From: Agrostemma githago
Lineage: Eukaryota > Streptophyta > Magnoliopsida > Caryophyllales > Caryophyllaceae
Reading direction: 5' to 3'
Assembly (NCBI GenBank): GCA_958450325.1
Contig: OY288245.1
Span: 61,429,441 to 61,493,440, forward strand
Length of the DNA: 64,000 nt
The notes below the pieces were generated by a model. The model ran no database searches, had not been told where the DNA came from, and saw nothing but the letters and a program-made list of their open reading frames with translations. Below are positions 22,396 through 34,000 of the stretch, piece by piece (positions within the stretch are counted from its first letter, which is position 1; the number at the start of each line of letters is the position of its first letter). The position numbers and the translations under genes are program-made.

Positions 22396-22992
22396 TTGTA
22401 TTTTGACGGGGCATCCAACTTCCGAGGATTTGGGGTCGGAATTTTGTTAATCTCACCTCAAGGGGAACACACTCCCTTATCCATCAAGTTGGACTTCGAC
22501 GTGACCAACAACGCAGCCGAATACGAAGCATGCATTCACGGGTTGCAAGCCGCCGCTGATTTAGGGGTAACAAACCTCCGGGTCCATGGTGATTCATCAC
22601 TGGTCATTAATCAAGCTCTCCAAAAATGGAAAACTCGGAACGCCAATCTCGTGGCTTACCAAGCACGGGTACGGGTTCTAGAGAAACAATTCCAGAAAGT
22701 GAAGTATATCTACCTGCCCCGGGAGGAAAATCAGTTTGCAGATGCACTTTCCAAATTAGCATCTTTACTGAACATCCCGGATCACCTGACCAGCATGCCA
22801 ATCTGTGTTGAAAGGCGGTCCGAGCCGGCATACATCCATGCCATTCAGGATATCGAGATAACTGACCCAAAACCTTGGTATCAAGCAGTCCTAACCTACC
22901 TTAAAACGGGAGAATATCCCCCGGAAGCTGAAAATCGGGCCAAAAAGGCCTTGCGAAGATTGGCGACCCAATTTGTTCGTACTGACGATTGA
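22396..22992 (+). CDS. Tat1 second RNase H (archaeal-type, aRNH) domain
   Basis: The open segment begins LYFDGASNFRGFGVGILL and has the four acidic residues of a catalytic RNase H: Asp in FDGAS, Glu in NNAAEYEA, Asp in VHGDSSLV and Asp in NQFADALS. This extra domain is characteristic of Tat/Ogre elements and replaces the lost gypsy RNase H. It would degrade RNA in RNA-DNA hybrids and trim primers. The segment is part of the pol polyprotein, not an independent gene. Its start here is the frame after the break near 22270; it ends in TGA at 22990 before QLYKK. Confidence 0.9.
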   Translation: MYFDGASNFRGFGVGILLISPQGEHTPLSIKLDFDVTNNAAEYEACIHGLQAAADLGVTNLRVHGDSSLVINQALQKWKTRNANLVAYQARVRVLEKQFQKVKYIYLPREENQFADALSKLASLLNIPDHLTSMPICVERRSEPAYIHAIQDIEITDPKPWYQAVLTYLKTGEYPPEAENRAKKALRRLATQFVRTDD

Positions 22993-24125
22993 CAATTGTA
23001 CAAAAAGACGGCACAGGGGGCTCTCCTCCTATGCATGACAAAATACAGGCCGAAAAGGTCATGGCCGAGGTCCACGACGGTGAAAACGGTCCGCATATGA
23101 ACGCCCATATGCTATCCCGTAAAATCATGAGGCTCAGGTATTACTGGAACACCATGGAAACAGATTGCCAGTTATATGTCAAGCACTGCCATAACAGTCA
23201 AATCTTTGGCAATGTACAGCATATGCCGTCGTTCCTATTATATACCATGACATCACCATGGCCGTTTTCGACATGGGGTATTGACATAATAGGAAAGGTG
23301 CATCCTTCCGGAACGGGAGGTCATTGCTTCATTTTAGTGGCCATCGACTACTTCACCAAATGGGTTGAAGCTGAGTCATACCGTGTCTTGAACGCCAAGC
23401 ATGTTGCCAAATTTATCCAAAATAAGATAATCTGCCGATATGGGATCCCTCACGAATTTATTAGTGATCACGGGACCCACTTTCAAGCTGAAACCACGGC
23501 ATTGCTGACAAAATACAAAATTCAGAGGCATACATCTTCACCCTTCCAACCTCAAACAAATGGAGCGGTAGAGGCGGCCAATAAAACAATTGTCACCATA
23601 CTTAAAAAGATAGCTGAGAATTATCGGGACTGTCCCGACAAAATACCCTTTGCCTTATGGGGGTATCGAACATCAATTCGCACCGCGACCGGAGCCACTC
23701 CATATTACCTGACATACGGAATGGAAGCAGTCCAACCGGTCGAGCTAGAGGTACCATCTCTCAGGATTTTACTTGAAAGCCAAGTACCTGAAGCAGATTG
23801 GGTCCAAGCCCGATACGATTCGCTAGTCCTCTTAGACGAACGGCAATCCCGAGCTCTCAATAATATTCAAGTATATCAAAAGAGAATCCAACGGGCCTTC
23901 AACAAAAGGGTTAGGCCCAGGAACATCAAAGAAGGGGATTTGGTTCTGAAATCGGTCCGTGCCTTACTACCGGTTGACCCAAGAGGGAAATTTAAACCCA
24001 ATTGGGCTGGGCCATATCTAGTCAAGAAGGTCCTATCAGGAGGAGCGGTGATGCTGACGGACCTGGACGGCAACGAGTTCGTCAACCCGACCAACTTGGA
24101 CCAGCTGAAGCGCTATTACCCATAA
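22989..24125 (+). pseudogene. Tat1 integrase
   Basis: The HHCC zinc domain is visible: VHDGENGPHMNAHML, then CQLYVKHC. The DDE catalytic core has Asp in TWGIDIIG, Asp in FISDHGTHF and Glu in TNGAVEAANK. The C-terminal domain contains RNIKEGDLVL, WAGPYLV and NLDQLKRYYP, and ends at TAA 24123. The true start is inside the polyprotein; a frame change near 23040 separates it from the RNase H. All three DDE residues are present, so the domain may be intact. The protein would insert the DNA copy and make the 5-bp duplications seen in this window. Confidence 0.93.
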
Positions 24126-24531
24126 ACCCTTATCTCAATGTCATTGGCAAAAGTTTATAAAAATTTGTCTTTTTATAAATTTTCAAAATTTTAGACAAGT
24201 CAATGAGTTAGAATTAATTATTCTACCGTCGCACATCTCGAATTAATAATCTTGATATATTCCGAAAAATTGCAAAAAAAAAATCAATCAAATCAAATTT
24301 CGAACTACGTTGGGTTTGATTCCGCTAATTGTGGATACGTAGACAACCCCTTAAAAGGGTACAACCACTGCAATAACGAAAAGACGGGAACGGTTTTCAA
24401 ATAATACGTCTTTTGTTAATATCAGATAAACTCGGGAATTACAAAAAAAAAAAAAAAAACGCACAAATACAAAAAAAAGCACACCAAAAAAAAAATAATA
24501 ATAGTAATATTCAAATAATAAAATACGGAGA
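24126..24531. other. Spacer between integrase and antisense gene, A-rich
   Basis: No ORF. Contains a poly(A) run at 24445-24460 and AT-rich DNA. It would hold the 3' ends of both convergent units (pol on plus, antisense gene on minus), but I cannot point to a polyadenylation signal. Confidence 0.5.
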
Positions 24532-26309
24532 CTAATATCCGGACGTCTTCCCCTTTCCCTTGTCCTTCGGGTCGCGTGGAGCCCGAGGTCGCCGAGGTGG
24601 GGATGAGAGTTCCCTAATCACAAGGGGAACCTCTTTAGCACGAACCCGCTTCTTTGACGACGAATCTTCAATCACAGTCTTCGGCCCAAGTCGGGCTCGC
24701 ACATGCTCAGGTAGCCTATCCCGTGAGCCAAGTCGGTCCTGCACGGCTAGTCTGGGGCCCAGTCTCCTCTCCAAGTCCGTCTGGGCGCTCACTTTCCCCC
24801 AAGCACCTTTAGCACTAGACCCTCCAGCTTGAGTCTTAGTCTTCTTTTTATGCCCTGACATTAGACGAACTAGGGTAGCCGGAGTGTCTCCCTCATCAAA
24901 GAACCCTCTGTTGTCTTTAGCTTGCTCCCTTCTCAGCAGGTCAAAGGCTTCGTCAACCTTCAAAGCAGCTCGGGCCTTGGCATCACCTGCTTTGGTCCAC
25001 TTCACATATGAGTCTGAAACCCAAATTGAATGGCGAGATTTGGAAACGGGTCAGGTGTGCCGGGTGTACCATCTTTGCATCCACGTATCGCACATCCCAT
25101 CAGTCAGTTGGGTAGGGTCACTCACAACTGCTTCAACTTCTGGTATCCGTTGAGCCCGTCCATACTGCCTTAGTATGCGATCCGGGTAGAGATGAATCGT
25201 TTGCCCGAAGGACAAGATTACTTGGTAACGAGCTCTGTCACGTGGATCCAAGCCGGTCCAAGCATAGATGGGCCACCACGGCACTAACCATCGATTTAGC
25301 CCCCCACCATGGATTGATAGCACCTCGTCCCAATATTTCTGACTAATTTGGCGAGAAAAATCAATGGCCCGTCTCCTCGTCATCAGCTGGTTATGGCGGT
25401 AATTGCTAGCATCAAGGGGAGGATCTATCACCGATAGCCTCTCATATAGCCAAATCTGAAAAAGGAAACAAAAACGTGAGTTTCCAAGATGAAATAGGCA
25501 CCCGCCTAAGTGCACTCGATCGAGTACAAGGGTGACTCGATCGAGTGGCACCTCTGACGCAGAATAGGGGGCTTTTTACGAAGGCACTCGATCGAGTGCC
25601 AGGGTGACTCGATCGAGTGCCCGCTGCAGTAGCCAAATTCTCGAAAAAAAAATCAAAAAATCAAGAAATTGAAACAAATAAAAAAATCCGACATATTTGC
25701 AGCAAACGGGTGCTTCCAGTGAGACGGACGGACGAATCCCTCTTGCGATGGTCCAATCCTTGGATTATTTCACCCGTAATCAACCAAGCCGGGCTATGCT
25801 CCGTCTCCATTAAATCAACCACGGTTAGTAGACGGATGTGACCCATACATGACAATAAATCCATATGACCCTCAAAAGCATAAACATGGAGCATGCAAAA
25901 AGAAAAGGCCCTACGGCTGTGAACTGATCTCACCCGGACATCATGCGGGTTCATAAACTTCTCAGGCAGGTCGATCAAGGAAACCGAGTTGTCATCCTGG
26001 GTCATTCGAGACACTTCATTGCGGGTGAGGCCTAAGAACTCTCGAAGCTTCCTTCTCAGGTCATAGACCGAATATGGGACAGAAGGTTGAAGCATTGGGT
26101 TCCATCCTCCTATAGCTGCAATCTCCTCAGGTAAAGGGCAGACTTCGCCCCGGGGAAAAGCAAAGACATGATATATGTCGTCCCAATAAGCTAAGCATGC
26201 ATCCAAGACTTCGCTGGGTTATGCCCGTCTGGTTCAAGACCACCCTATCAGCATCCCTAAATTGTCGGGACCATGCCTGCAGCATAGCGCTCAACCTGTC
26301 GATTCCCAT
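24532..26309 (-). pseudogene. Tat1 antisense gene, plant mobile domain (PMD)-like, with intron
   Basis: On the minus strand, ATG 26309 (MGIDRLSAMLQAWSRQF) opens exon 1. A frame change near 26206 leads into YWDDIYHVFAFPRGEVCPLPEEI and FLGLTRNEVSRM. An intron ends at 25456 with a textbook TTTCCTTTTTCAG acceptor. Exon 2 starts IWLYERLSVIDPPLDASNY and includes LVPWWPIYAWTGL and LYPDRILRQYGRAQRIPE, resembling the plant mobile (aminotransferase-like) domain. After one in-frame TGA (25051-25053) the same frame continues VKWTKAGDAKARAALK to a basic, Arg/Lys-rich tail. Such antisense ORFs are known from Tat elements; their function is unknown. The donor site is not certain (25690-25760). Confidence 0.75.
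25513..25621. repeat. Palindromes inside the antisense-gene intron
   Basis: Four ACTCGATCGAGT sites in two pairs, near 25513, 25534, 25583 and 25607. 25583-25600 is a perfect 18-bp palindrome, GGCACTCGATCGAGTGCC. The motif is the same as LTR blocks A and B, but this lies about 1.3 kb from the 3' LTR. Confidence 0.95.
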
Positions 26310-26426
26310 GCTAAATTTCTTAAAGGGATAAAGAGACTTTCTTTTTGCCTTAAGGGAAATAAAGAGACTTTCTTTTAAGAAGATTGATTTGTGATGGGAT
26401 TATGAAGAAATCAAAGGCAAAGGAGG

Positions 26427-26438
26427 GTTATATATAGC
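26427..26438 (-). promoter_or_regulatory. Promoter of the antisense gene (TATA box)
   Basis: The minus strand reads GCTATATATAACCC, about 120 bp upstream of the antisense ATG at 26309. The leader between them is CT/A-rich with a duplicated AAAGAAAGTCTCTTTA. This gives the antisense unit its own promoter, separate from the LTR. Confidence 0.65.
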
Positions 26439-26439
26439 A

Positions 26440-26941
26440 TTAGCCTGGCAAGGCTCTTTCCATATCACTTTTAGGAAAAGTTTCCTAATTCTATTCGGAA
26501 TCAACCCATGAGCCTAGTCTCGATACTAGCATGGAAATATTCATCCCGAACTTTCTTAATTTCTTTAGGAGTCAATTCTTTCAAAATTTCAAAATTTCAA
26601 AAATTCAAAAAATCATTTTCCCCAGCACGAATCATTTTACTACCTACGTGTTGCATGCATTTTTATGTGACTTATACAGGTACGACTCAAACAGGGACAT
26701 GCAACCCTCTGAATCTCCCCAGCATTTTCACGGGATGGGCTTACACACAGGCACACCCAGGACTTACGCGACAAGTCCAAATGCCCCACGGAGTATTATC
26801 ATCAGCACAGGTATGATTTCTATCTTATGGCAGGCGAGCCCTTCACGCAAGTCTAATGGACTATAAACGACCCGAACGGAAGTCTACCAGGTCTTAACAG
26901 GCTTGGTAGCTACTCTGACTTTCGCCCTGTCCAAGCCTCAG
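26440..26941 (+). other. Tat1 region between antisense promoter and PPT
   Basis: No supported coding. It shares segments with TatNA 49610-49980 (CCCCAGCACGAATCATTTTACTACC, CAGGCACACCCAGG, GGCGAGCCCTTCACGC), so it is a conserved 3' flank of the family. Confidence 0.6.
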
Positions 26942-26956
26942 TCAGAGTGGGGGCTC
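26942..26956 (+). other. Tat1 polypurine tract
   Basis: AGAGTGGGGGC followed by TCT and the 3' LTR. The same tract precedes the TatNA 3' LTR at 49980. Confidence 0.8.
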
Positions 26957-29534
26957 TGTAGACACCCGCATTTTGACTGCCAGGTGTCTATGGCAGTTTC
27001 CAAAAAAACACCCGATGATGATCGGACGCTAACGTGTTTCTATGCGCTCGGATACGGGCTCAAATCCACTAATTGCTGGCTAACACACTTACAGAGTACA
27101 AATCTTACAAAATCAACCTCGAATCCAGGTCCAGTGGGCCGTTTCCAATCAAATAAGGCTAATTTGGGCCGAAACCGACACCGGATGTAAAACCGACTTT
27201 TTAGCGATTAGGTCAACCCCGGTCAAAGTCGTTTCCGAGACACACAAAACAGCCCCTCACATCATCAAAAGTCCAAAGTCAAGGTCCAATAGACTGACCC
27301 GCGCGACCCAGCTGGGCCACTCGATCAAGTGACCCACCCACTCGATCGAGTGGGCCTGTTTCGAGCCCAGCTGCAAGGGTAACGGGCCACTCGACCGAGT
27401 TAGCCACCTACTCGGTCGAGTAACCCTAAACCGGGTGCCCTAGGCATGCCTATATAAGCAACCCTTTTACACAACTTCACACAACTTTTACAACCCTAAT
27501 TTTACACACACAACCCTAAGCAAACCCTAAGCAATATCACACTAGCAAAACCCTAAACCTAGATTTTAGGAATCGATCCCGAGCCACCATAACTCAACCT
27601 TCATACACCTCGAAACTCTTGTGTTAAAGCCATGGTTACGAGTTCGATCCGAGACAAGAACATGTAGGTTGAGGGTGTCTAAACCCCTTTTCTCTTCTCC
27701 TTCTCTTCTCGTCGTCTTCTTCTTCTTTTTTTCGCATCTTTCTTCGTTCTTTTATTTTTTTCGTTCATTGCATCATAATATCGATAATATATTATCAAAG
27801 CATTAAAATACTTATTGATTTGTGTCGAATGTGAGTGATGGTGGGATAAGGAAAACCGCATATACAAGTGTACTGCACACGCGTCGTCGGTCGCTTATCC
27901 CATCACCCCGATCGTTTGATTATTGAAATAAGTTAACTTAAACGAAAATCCTTTTTATTGTGTTTTCATCATTATTCGAGTCACATATTTACGTCAATTT
28001 TCAAAACAAACATTGTATCTTAATAAGAGTCGAAACCCGTTGACACGGATCCGACATCACAATCCCTAGGGATTTATTTCGATGTCGGAAAAGTCGAGGG
28101 AATCAAGTCCTTTAATTCAAGCATAGAGTCGATTCCCTAGAATCGATACCAATTTCATAATTGGATGTCGAATCTAGCAATCTAGTCACATACATTAATT
28201 AACGCGATTTATCCATATCGCGATAATTAATCTAAGACGACTAAAATTAATTTATTTTCTTTTATTTTCACTCTAGTATGCCATATCGATTCGATAATCG
28301 AATATGGGATACTACGAGTATCCAAAATTAGAATCGAATATAAATCCCGCAGTATTTATATTCGGTTCAACAAAATCGACAATTCATAAAATCCGAGTCA
28401 AACATAAATTGTGCAATATTTATGTCCGATTTGGTAGAATCGTCGAATTATCAAAAATCAAAAGCAATTTCAAAATCAATACAATTTGCAAACGAATTAC
28501 AATTCGTACAGGGGGCACTCGACCGAGTGCCTAGCCCATTTGGTCGAGTGGCGCCCCAAAATCAGGTCAGAACGCCTATTACGACCGCCACTCGATCGAG
28601 TCTCACAGTGACTCGGTCGAGTGGCTATGTACTCGACCGAGTTGGTCAATAACTCGGCCGAGTACGTCCAAAACGCAAAGCAGAATCCTTTTTTAAGGTC
28701 CACACGATCGAGTCCTTCGACCACTCGATCGGGTAGCCTCATCACGACCACAAGTTACGAGTCGTACATTCTTCTATTTTCTAAATTCGATAGTATTTTA
28801 CGACTTAAGTCAACACGTGCTTAATCAATCACGTGTATTTACTATCTTATTCAAACCATGCATCATCTTGTTTATCATTCAATTCAATTCAATATTTGCA
28901 CAAACCGTTATTATTCGTTATATCATTACTAACCGTTTGTCGTTTCCTTTGTCAATTTTTATCGTTTGTTTTATTTTACTAAAATGAACCCACATGCTAA
29001 AATTCCACTTTGACGTAGAATTAATTGCATTAAATTGACATAGAAACCCGCTTTTCAATTTCTCACATGTTTAGGAAAACAATGTTTGCATAAGCATTTT
29101 TTTATCGTCTAACTAACGCGTATATTAGAAAGTCATTCGAATTCTTAGTAGAGGCCGCTAAGTGCGGGCGGGGTTGGGTGTCCTTTGTGGGCTTCCCAAC
29201 ACGTACCTTCACCCCTTACTCAGAACCTCGGTTTCCGGATGCCCGAAACCGTTGGCGCACGAGAGTCATTCAATACACGATATCCGATAATGTCGGTATC
29301 GGTATCAAATGCAAAGGGACGAGCCCAATAAACTCTGACATCGGAAATGGGCCGTATTGTGTATACGGCCCACTACGACATAGAGTGGGCTCGAATGGTT
29401 CCGAATAACCACAAAATTCGGTGGCGACTCCACATAGACCTAAATTTCAATTCGATCCATTCTCATATGGAGATTCATTCGCCTACCCAAACCCGCGTGT
29501 GGCCGCGTCGGGGTGGATCTATGTCATGTCCACA
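26957..29534 (+). repeat. Tat1 3' LTR
   Basis: 2578 bp, nearly identical to 14137-16709, from TGTAGACACC to TCCACA. It contains block A (27318-27425), a TATA box at 27451 and block B (28515-28737). Differences are mostly transitions; one hits a palindrome (CGATCAAG at 27322-27330). Confidence 0.97.
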
Positions 29535-29539
29535 CAATG
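29535..29539. repeat. Tat1 target-site duplication, right copy (CAATG)
   Basis: CAATG directly after the right LTR end TCCACA. It matches 14132-14136 exactly, proving one insertion event into the CACTA gene. Confidence 0.95.
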
Positions 29540-30839
29540 ATACTTGTTAGAGGAGACATCAAACTTCTGCTCCTTCTACTTTGAGGATCATATCGATACT
29601 AAAACCAAGGATCTTGATGTAGGTGCGTCTGAAAATCAAGAAAGTAATAAGAAGCTAAAACCTTTTCAGAATGACTTGGGCAGTACCACGGGTAAATGCA
29701 AGGAGAGATGGCTAACTGAGCTTCAGTAAAATCAAGCGCAAACCTACGTTGTAAGAAACTGTGGCGTTATCATCAAGTCATACGAAGAGTAAGTGATTGA
29801 CAGTCCCTCAAGTTGTTGAAATTTTATTTGTCAACAATAATGCTATATAACTAAAACTCGATACTAATTCAGTAAATTCGAGGCGCACATCATGAGGGAA
29901 CACGCAGAAGTGAAGACAAGTGACGCTGTATGGAGCAAATATGAGTCTTTGTTCTGCTGTTGGCTACGGGATCAAGTACGGTGATTTTTTTCTGTATCAA
30001 AAGACTGACGTTTTCTTTCATTAATATTTATTTGTATTAACTTGTTCTATTAATATGTAAGCCTGAAGCGTTGGTAGATCCCCTCGTCAAAACTCTAGTG
30101 ACTGGCCCTTCTTCACGAGTGAGGACTTGGAAGCGATATTCAGTTAACGAGTACAAGTTTCGAGTTTTCAAGGAGACCGTCGACGTTCAGAAATCAACAA
30201 TAAGTAATGGCCTCTGCGTGAGTTCTACCGATGGGTCTGATTATTATGAGACCCTAGATGAGATGATAGAGCTAAACTACTATGACAACGACACTTGTTG
30301 TAAGGCCATATTATTCAAATATGATTGGATTGACAACTCCGCACCTGCCGTCAATGTTCATAAGTTATTCAAACTAGTGGATGTGGATCAGTAAAAAAAA
30401 TTGCAAGGCCACAATCCGTTTGTGCTGGCATACCAAGTGGATCAAGTATTCTACGCCCCTTATCCAAATGGGAAAAAGGGTACGAAACAGTCGGCGGTGT
30501 TTAAGATCAAAGCGAGGTCAATGGTTGACACTCCAATCAACAAAGAAATTGTGTACCAGGAAGACGTGGCTACTAATAATCAACCAATCTCATCTTGTGT
30601 TGTGATTGAACGAAAACACTAATGTCGGTGGAGAAGAACCAGGAGTGAACGTTGGTGTCGACGATGAGGACTCAAAATTTGATGATAGGATTGCCCCTGA
30701 AGGAGATGTCGAGGAAGAGATTATCGCTGAAGAAGCGGGCTGGGAAGAGGTTGATATTGACTCAAATGACGACGATGATGATGATGAGGGCTTCATTGAG
30801 AAAGACACAAATGGAGAAGATGATATTGATGATGATTAG
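29540..30839 (+). pseudogene. TNP2-type CACTA transposase, 3' part (DUF4216-like)
   Basis: Immediately after the Tat1 target duplication the reading continues as LLEETSNFCSFYFEDHI, fitting the usual tnp2 C-terminal half. Two GT-AG introns fit, at 29789-29872 and 29976-30061. The next exon has VRTWKRYSVNEYKFRV, YYETLDEMIELNYYDNDTCC, ILFKYDWID and NPFVLAYQVDQVFYAPYP, as in DUF4216. A TAA at about 30392 and a frame change near 30606 interrupt it. The C-terminal tail is very acidic (DSNDDDDDDEGF), ending at 30839. The junction across Tat1 is in the right protein region but one base out of frame, so the gene was already decaying or has decayed since. Confidence 0.8.
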
Positions 30840-30979
30840 TTACGTAGTACATTTTGTTTTCTTTGTAGTTTCAAACAATTTATATAATCATGGAATTATT
30901 CAATTTAATATTAATGTACGGATTCCAGTCGCAAACAATTTATACTAGTTGTCCTTTTGTTTCTCGTAGAACACTAGTA

Positions 30980-31283
30980 ATGGTAGGTAACCAGCATCAG
31001 GAAGAGAAGATTAACGAAGAGATGGAGGTCGAACCGAACGTTGGTGCAAGCGAGTCGCAGAAGATGTACTTGTCGCGGCTTCCCGGAGGAGTATGGTAAG
31101 TGATTTTGGTAAATAAATTATTGAATCCAACTTTAAGATATACATTTGCTGAATTGTGACATTGTTAATACTGATGGGAGGATAAACAAATTTCGGACCC
31201 TTTACGCGATTTAGTGGTTGCCACTTACATGTCCGCCACCGGCACCTACAAGAGTTGGACGGAGGCGCCTCAACGGGACAAGG
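30980..31283 (+). pseudogene. Start of a second CACTA ORF (TnpA-like), truncated
   Basis: ATG 30980 opens MVGNQHQEEKINEEMEVEP, followed by SESQKMYLSRLPGG and a GT-rich candidate intron start at about 31098. After that, SDPLRDLVVATYMSATGTY and KSWTEAPQRDK can be read up to 31283, where foreign sequence begins. Position downstream of TNP2 suggests the second CACTA protein, which binds the subterminal repeats. Too little remains to confirm the family. Confidence 0.4.
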
Positions 31284-33094
31284 TGTAACAACCCGGATTT
31301 CAATGACTTAAATTAATAGATAATGCGGAAAATTATCTAAGTCATTTAATTAAAATCATATCAAAGTGTAAATAAATCCAGATCGCTACGGATCCTTACA
31401 ATAAACGACTATTAATTACATAGTCTTGATTCACCAGTACCGAATATCGATTGTATTTTTATACAAAACATGTTATTAAATCTCTCTCGCTCGATTCCCC
31501 AACGTCTTATACTTGCAAAAAATAAAACAGAGGCCACTGAGCGGGATAGCAACCAAACCTTTCATCTAACATCACCTCATACAAATAAGACAAATATGTG
31601 AATAATTAATAATATGCTTACAAAAATATTAAAGGATATCACTTAACAAATAGCTTCCTGTGATTCAATTAACCAACATGTGAGGTGATGAAAATGGTAA
31701 AGTTTAGATGATGTGACATTGGCAGCCATTTGATTTTAAATTATTTTTCACGTAAACAGATAAAACACACGAGTCGTGGCTCCTAGTATCACCGCTACAC
31801 CCTATTGGCTTGCATCTCACTAATAGAAGTAACCGTTACCAACTCGTAGACCGAACCGATCTTATGAGGTTTACATCTCACCCATAAGGCTCAATTGGGC
31901 ACGAACTTCAATAATATTATCAGAGAGAGCTCTGGGCAAAATGAAAGCCGATGATTACATTCTCTGCATCACTAAGAGAGAACCCGCAGTTTTTTCAGAA
32001 ACCTGTTCTGCCCCCGCTACTTAGGTGGTAATACTTATCAAGTACTTGTCTATACATGCGCACATACTCTACACAGACTCTTGAACCGCAGTTCTCACTG
32101 CCGTAGGTCGACTCTCGGACCGTAGCCTCCGAGTCTGCTTTCCATTACAAGTGCAGTCGTAACACCACATATGGTAGAATCCAACACAAGCTATTCGTCC
32201 CAGATTCGCATCATAAACTGTATATAAAAGTCGCCCGTGAACAAGTAGTATTTTATTTGGTGACCTTTAATAATTGGTCGGCCTCATTTGAAACAGTCAA
32301 ATCCTCCAATACTTTCTTTCAGTGCGACAACATTATACTTTAATCCTGAAGTGTCACCCGAAACATTATATCCCAAATATTGTATGACATTTATTTAAAA
32401 ATAAAGTTTCTTTAAAAGATGTTTTATATTAAAATAAAATTAAATATAATAAAATATTATTTCAAAATTCAAAGTTTTATTTTAAAATTTAAAGTTTCTG
32501 TAAAATATAAAATTTTCAAAAAGAATATATATAAATTAAGTCGTACTTAAAATTTGACGTGGAATCACTTTGATACTTATGAGTGTTTTATAAAAGTTTC
32601 AAAATAAAATAAAATAAATTTATTTACTATAGAAAACATAATTTCTAAGTTTTGGCTATTAAAAACAAATAAGTGATGTATGATTAAAATAAAATATTTT
32701 GTAAGATACTAATTTATATTATTAATATAATACATAATGAAGCATAAAAATCTAAAATCGAATTAAAATATGAATAAAATTATAAGCACAGAAATGATAT
32801 ATAAAGTTTATAATGTAAATATATAATACGAATAGTAAATATAAATAAATAAATAAAATAGAATAATATAAGTATATATTAATTTAAAAATATAATTTAA
32901 ATCATATACTTAGTCGATTTACAAAATTTTGACGTAAAATCATTTGTTTAATATTTTATGAATGTCGTGTAAAACTTTTGGAATAAAATAAATCCATTTA
33001 TTTTATAAAATGAAATTTATAAATTTCTACCCATATAAAAATAATAAGTGACCTATTATTAAAATAAGACATTTTGTAGGTTACTAATTTACTC

Positions 33095-33095
<1 letters not shown>

Positions 33096-33181
<86 letters not shown>
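33096..33181. repeat. (ATT)n microsatellite
   Basis: About 85 bp of uninterrupted ATT repeats within the AT-rich insert. Confidence 0.95.
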
Positions 33182-33182
<1 letters not shown>

Positions 33183-33567
33183 ATATATAAACAAATTTAA
33201 AAGTACTAAAGAAAATTAAAAATATGACCGAAATTATAATTATATAAAATACATACAAAATATAAAGTACACAGAATAAATATACATAGTAAATAAAATT
33301 AAATAAGTAAAATACAATGAAAATGATAAAATTAAGTAAATTTTATTATTTTAAGTTCTTTTATTCATTTTCTCATTTTCTCATATAAACAGAAATGTAA
33401 AGGCAATAAATAAATAAATTAAACAAGTGATAATTTAGTTAAGTTGAATTTAGTCATAAATAAATATATAACATAAATAAAATATCACGTAACATTTTTA
33501 TATACATATGTAATTTAGTCATACAAATAAGCCTAAATATTTAAATAAGCAATTTATTTAAATAAGC

Positions 33568-33568
33568 A

Positions 33569-33607
<39 letters not shown>

Positions 33608-33612
33608 ATAAT
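33568..33612. repeat. (TA)n microsatellite
   Basis: About 45 bp of near-perfect TA repeats. Confidence 0.9.
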
Positions 33613-34000
33613 GGTGTTAGAAGAAAAGTTTGGTTACCTTAATAGCTATTCCGGGATATTTATTAACTTTATTAAGAATTAAAGATCGTCAGGTCAATAA
33701 TATTGTCTACGTTAAGAAACTCGTCTCCTCATTCCCGATGCTCCAATTATAGAGAAGGACGAGAGAGTAAATATAGTATGTAGTACGGAGTATGTAGTAT
33801 GTAGTATCGTATATTAAGTAAAGTAGTGTAAGTGAGTAAGTAATATTTGTAGTATGTATATATAGTACTTTGTAGGATATATAGTACATAGTGTAATTGT
33901 GTAGTGTTAGGTGTATAGGTGTAGGTTAGTTGTAGAAGTAGGGTGTAGGATAGGCTAAGTGTAGGAATAGTAAAGAGAGTAGTGTGTAGTAGTTGTGTGA

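Larger units (their letters stand above)
14137..29534 (+). mobile_element. Tat1: full-length Tat/Ogre-lineage Ty3/gypsy retrotransposon
   Basis: A 15,398-bp element with two 2.57-kb LTRs, a 5-bp TSD, a tRNA-Arg-type PBS, a 1.1-kb leader, gag, protease, RT, degenerate RNase H, a second RNase H and integrase, then an antisense gene and a PPT. The second RNase H after the gypsy RNase H and the antisense ORF between integrase and 3' LTR are Tat-lineage hallmarks; Retand of Silene is the closest concept I know. Coding is interrupted by at least six stops or frameshifts. About 40 mismatches between the LTRs by eye (about 1.6%) suggest a moderately young insertion. Confidence 0.95.
10639..31283 (+). 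mobile_element. CACTA (En/Spm) DNA transposon, 5' part, interrupted by Tat1
   Basis: The left end is CACTACAAAAAAC, the classic CACTA terminal sequence, followed by GC-rich subterminal repeats. TNP2-type transposase reading follows up to 14136. A 15.4-kb retrotransposon then intervenes, and the transposase reading resumes at 29540. A second ORF starts at 30980 and is cut at 31283, where unrelated sequence begins with TGTAACAACCCGG. No right terminal repeat was found in the window. The reading frames have multiple stops, so the copy is dead. Confidence 0.8.
31284..34000. other. AT-rich insert, possible solo LTR (right edge uncertain)
   Basis: It begins abruptly with TGTAACAACCCGG inside the CACTA ORF. 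Read on the minus strand it would end CCGGGTTGTTACA, a common LTR 3' end, with a TATA-like ACTATATATACA near 33860. From 32340 to 33620 the DNA is more than 80% A+T by eye, with no ORF. I could not find a matching right-hand target duplication, so the element type is open. Confidence 0.35.
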
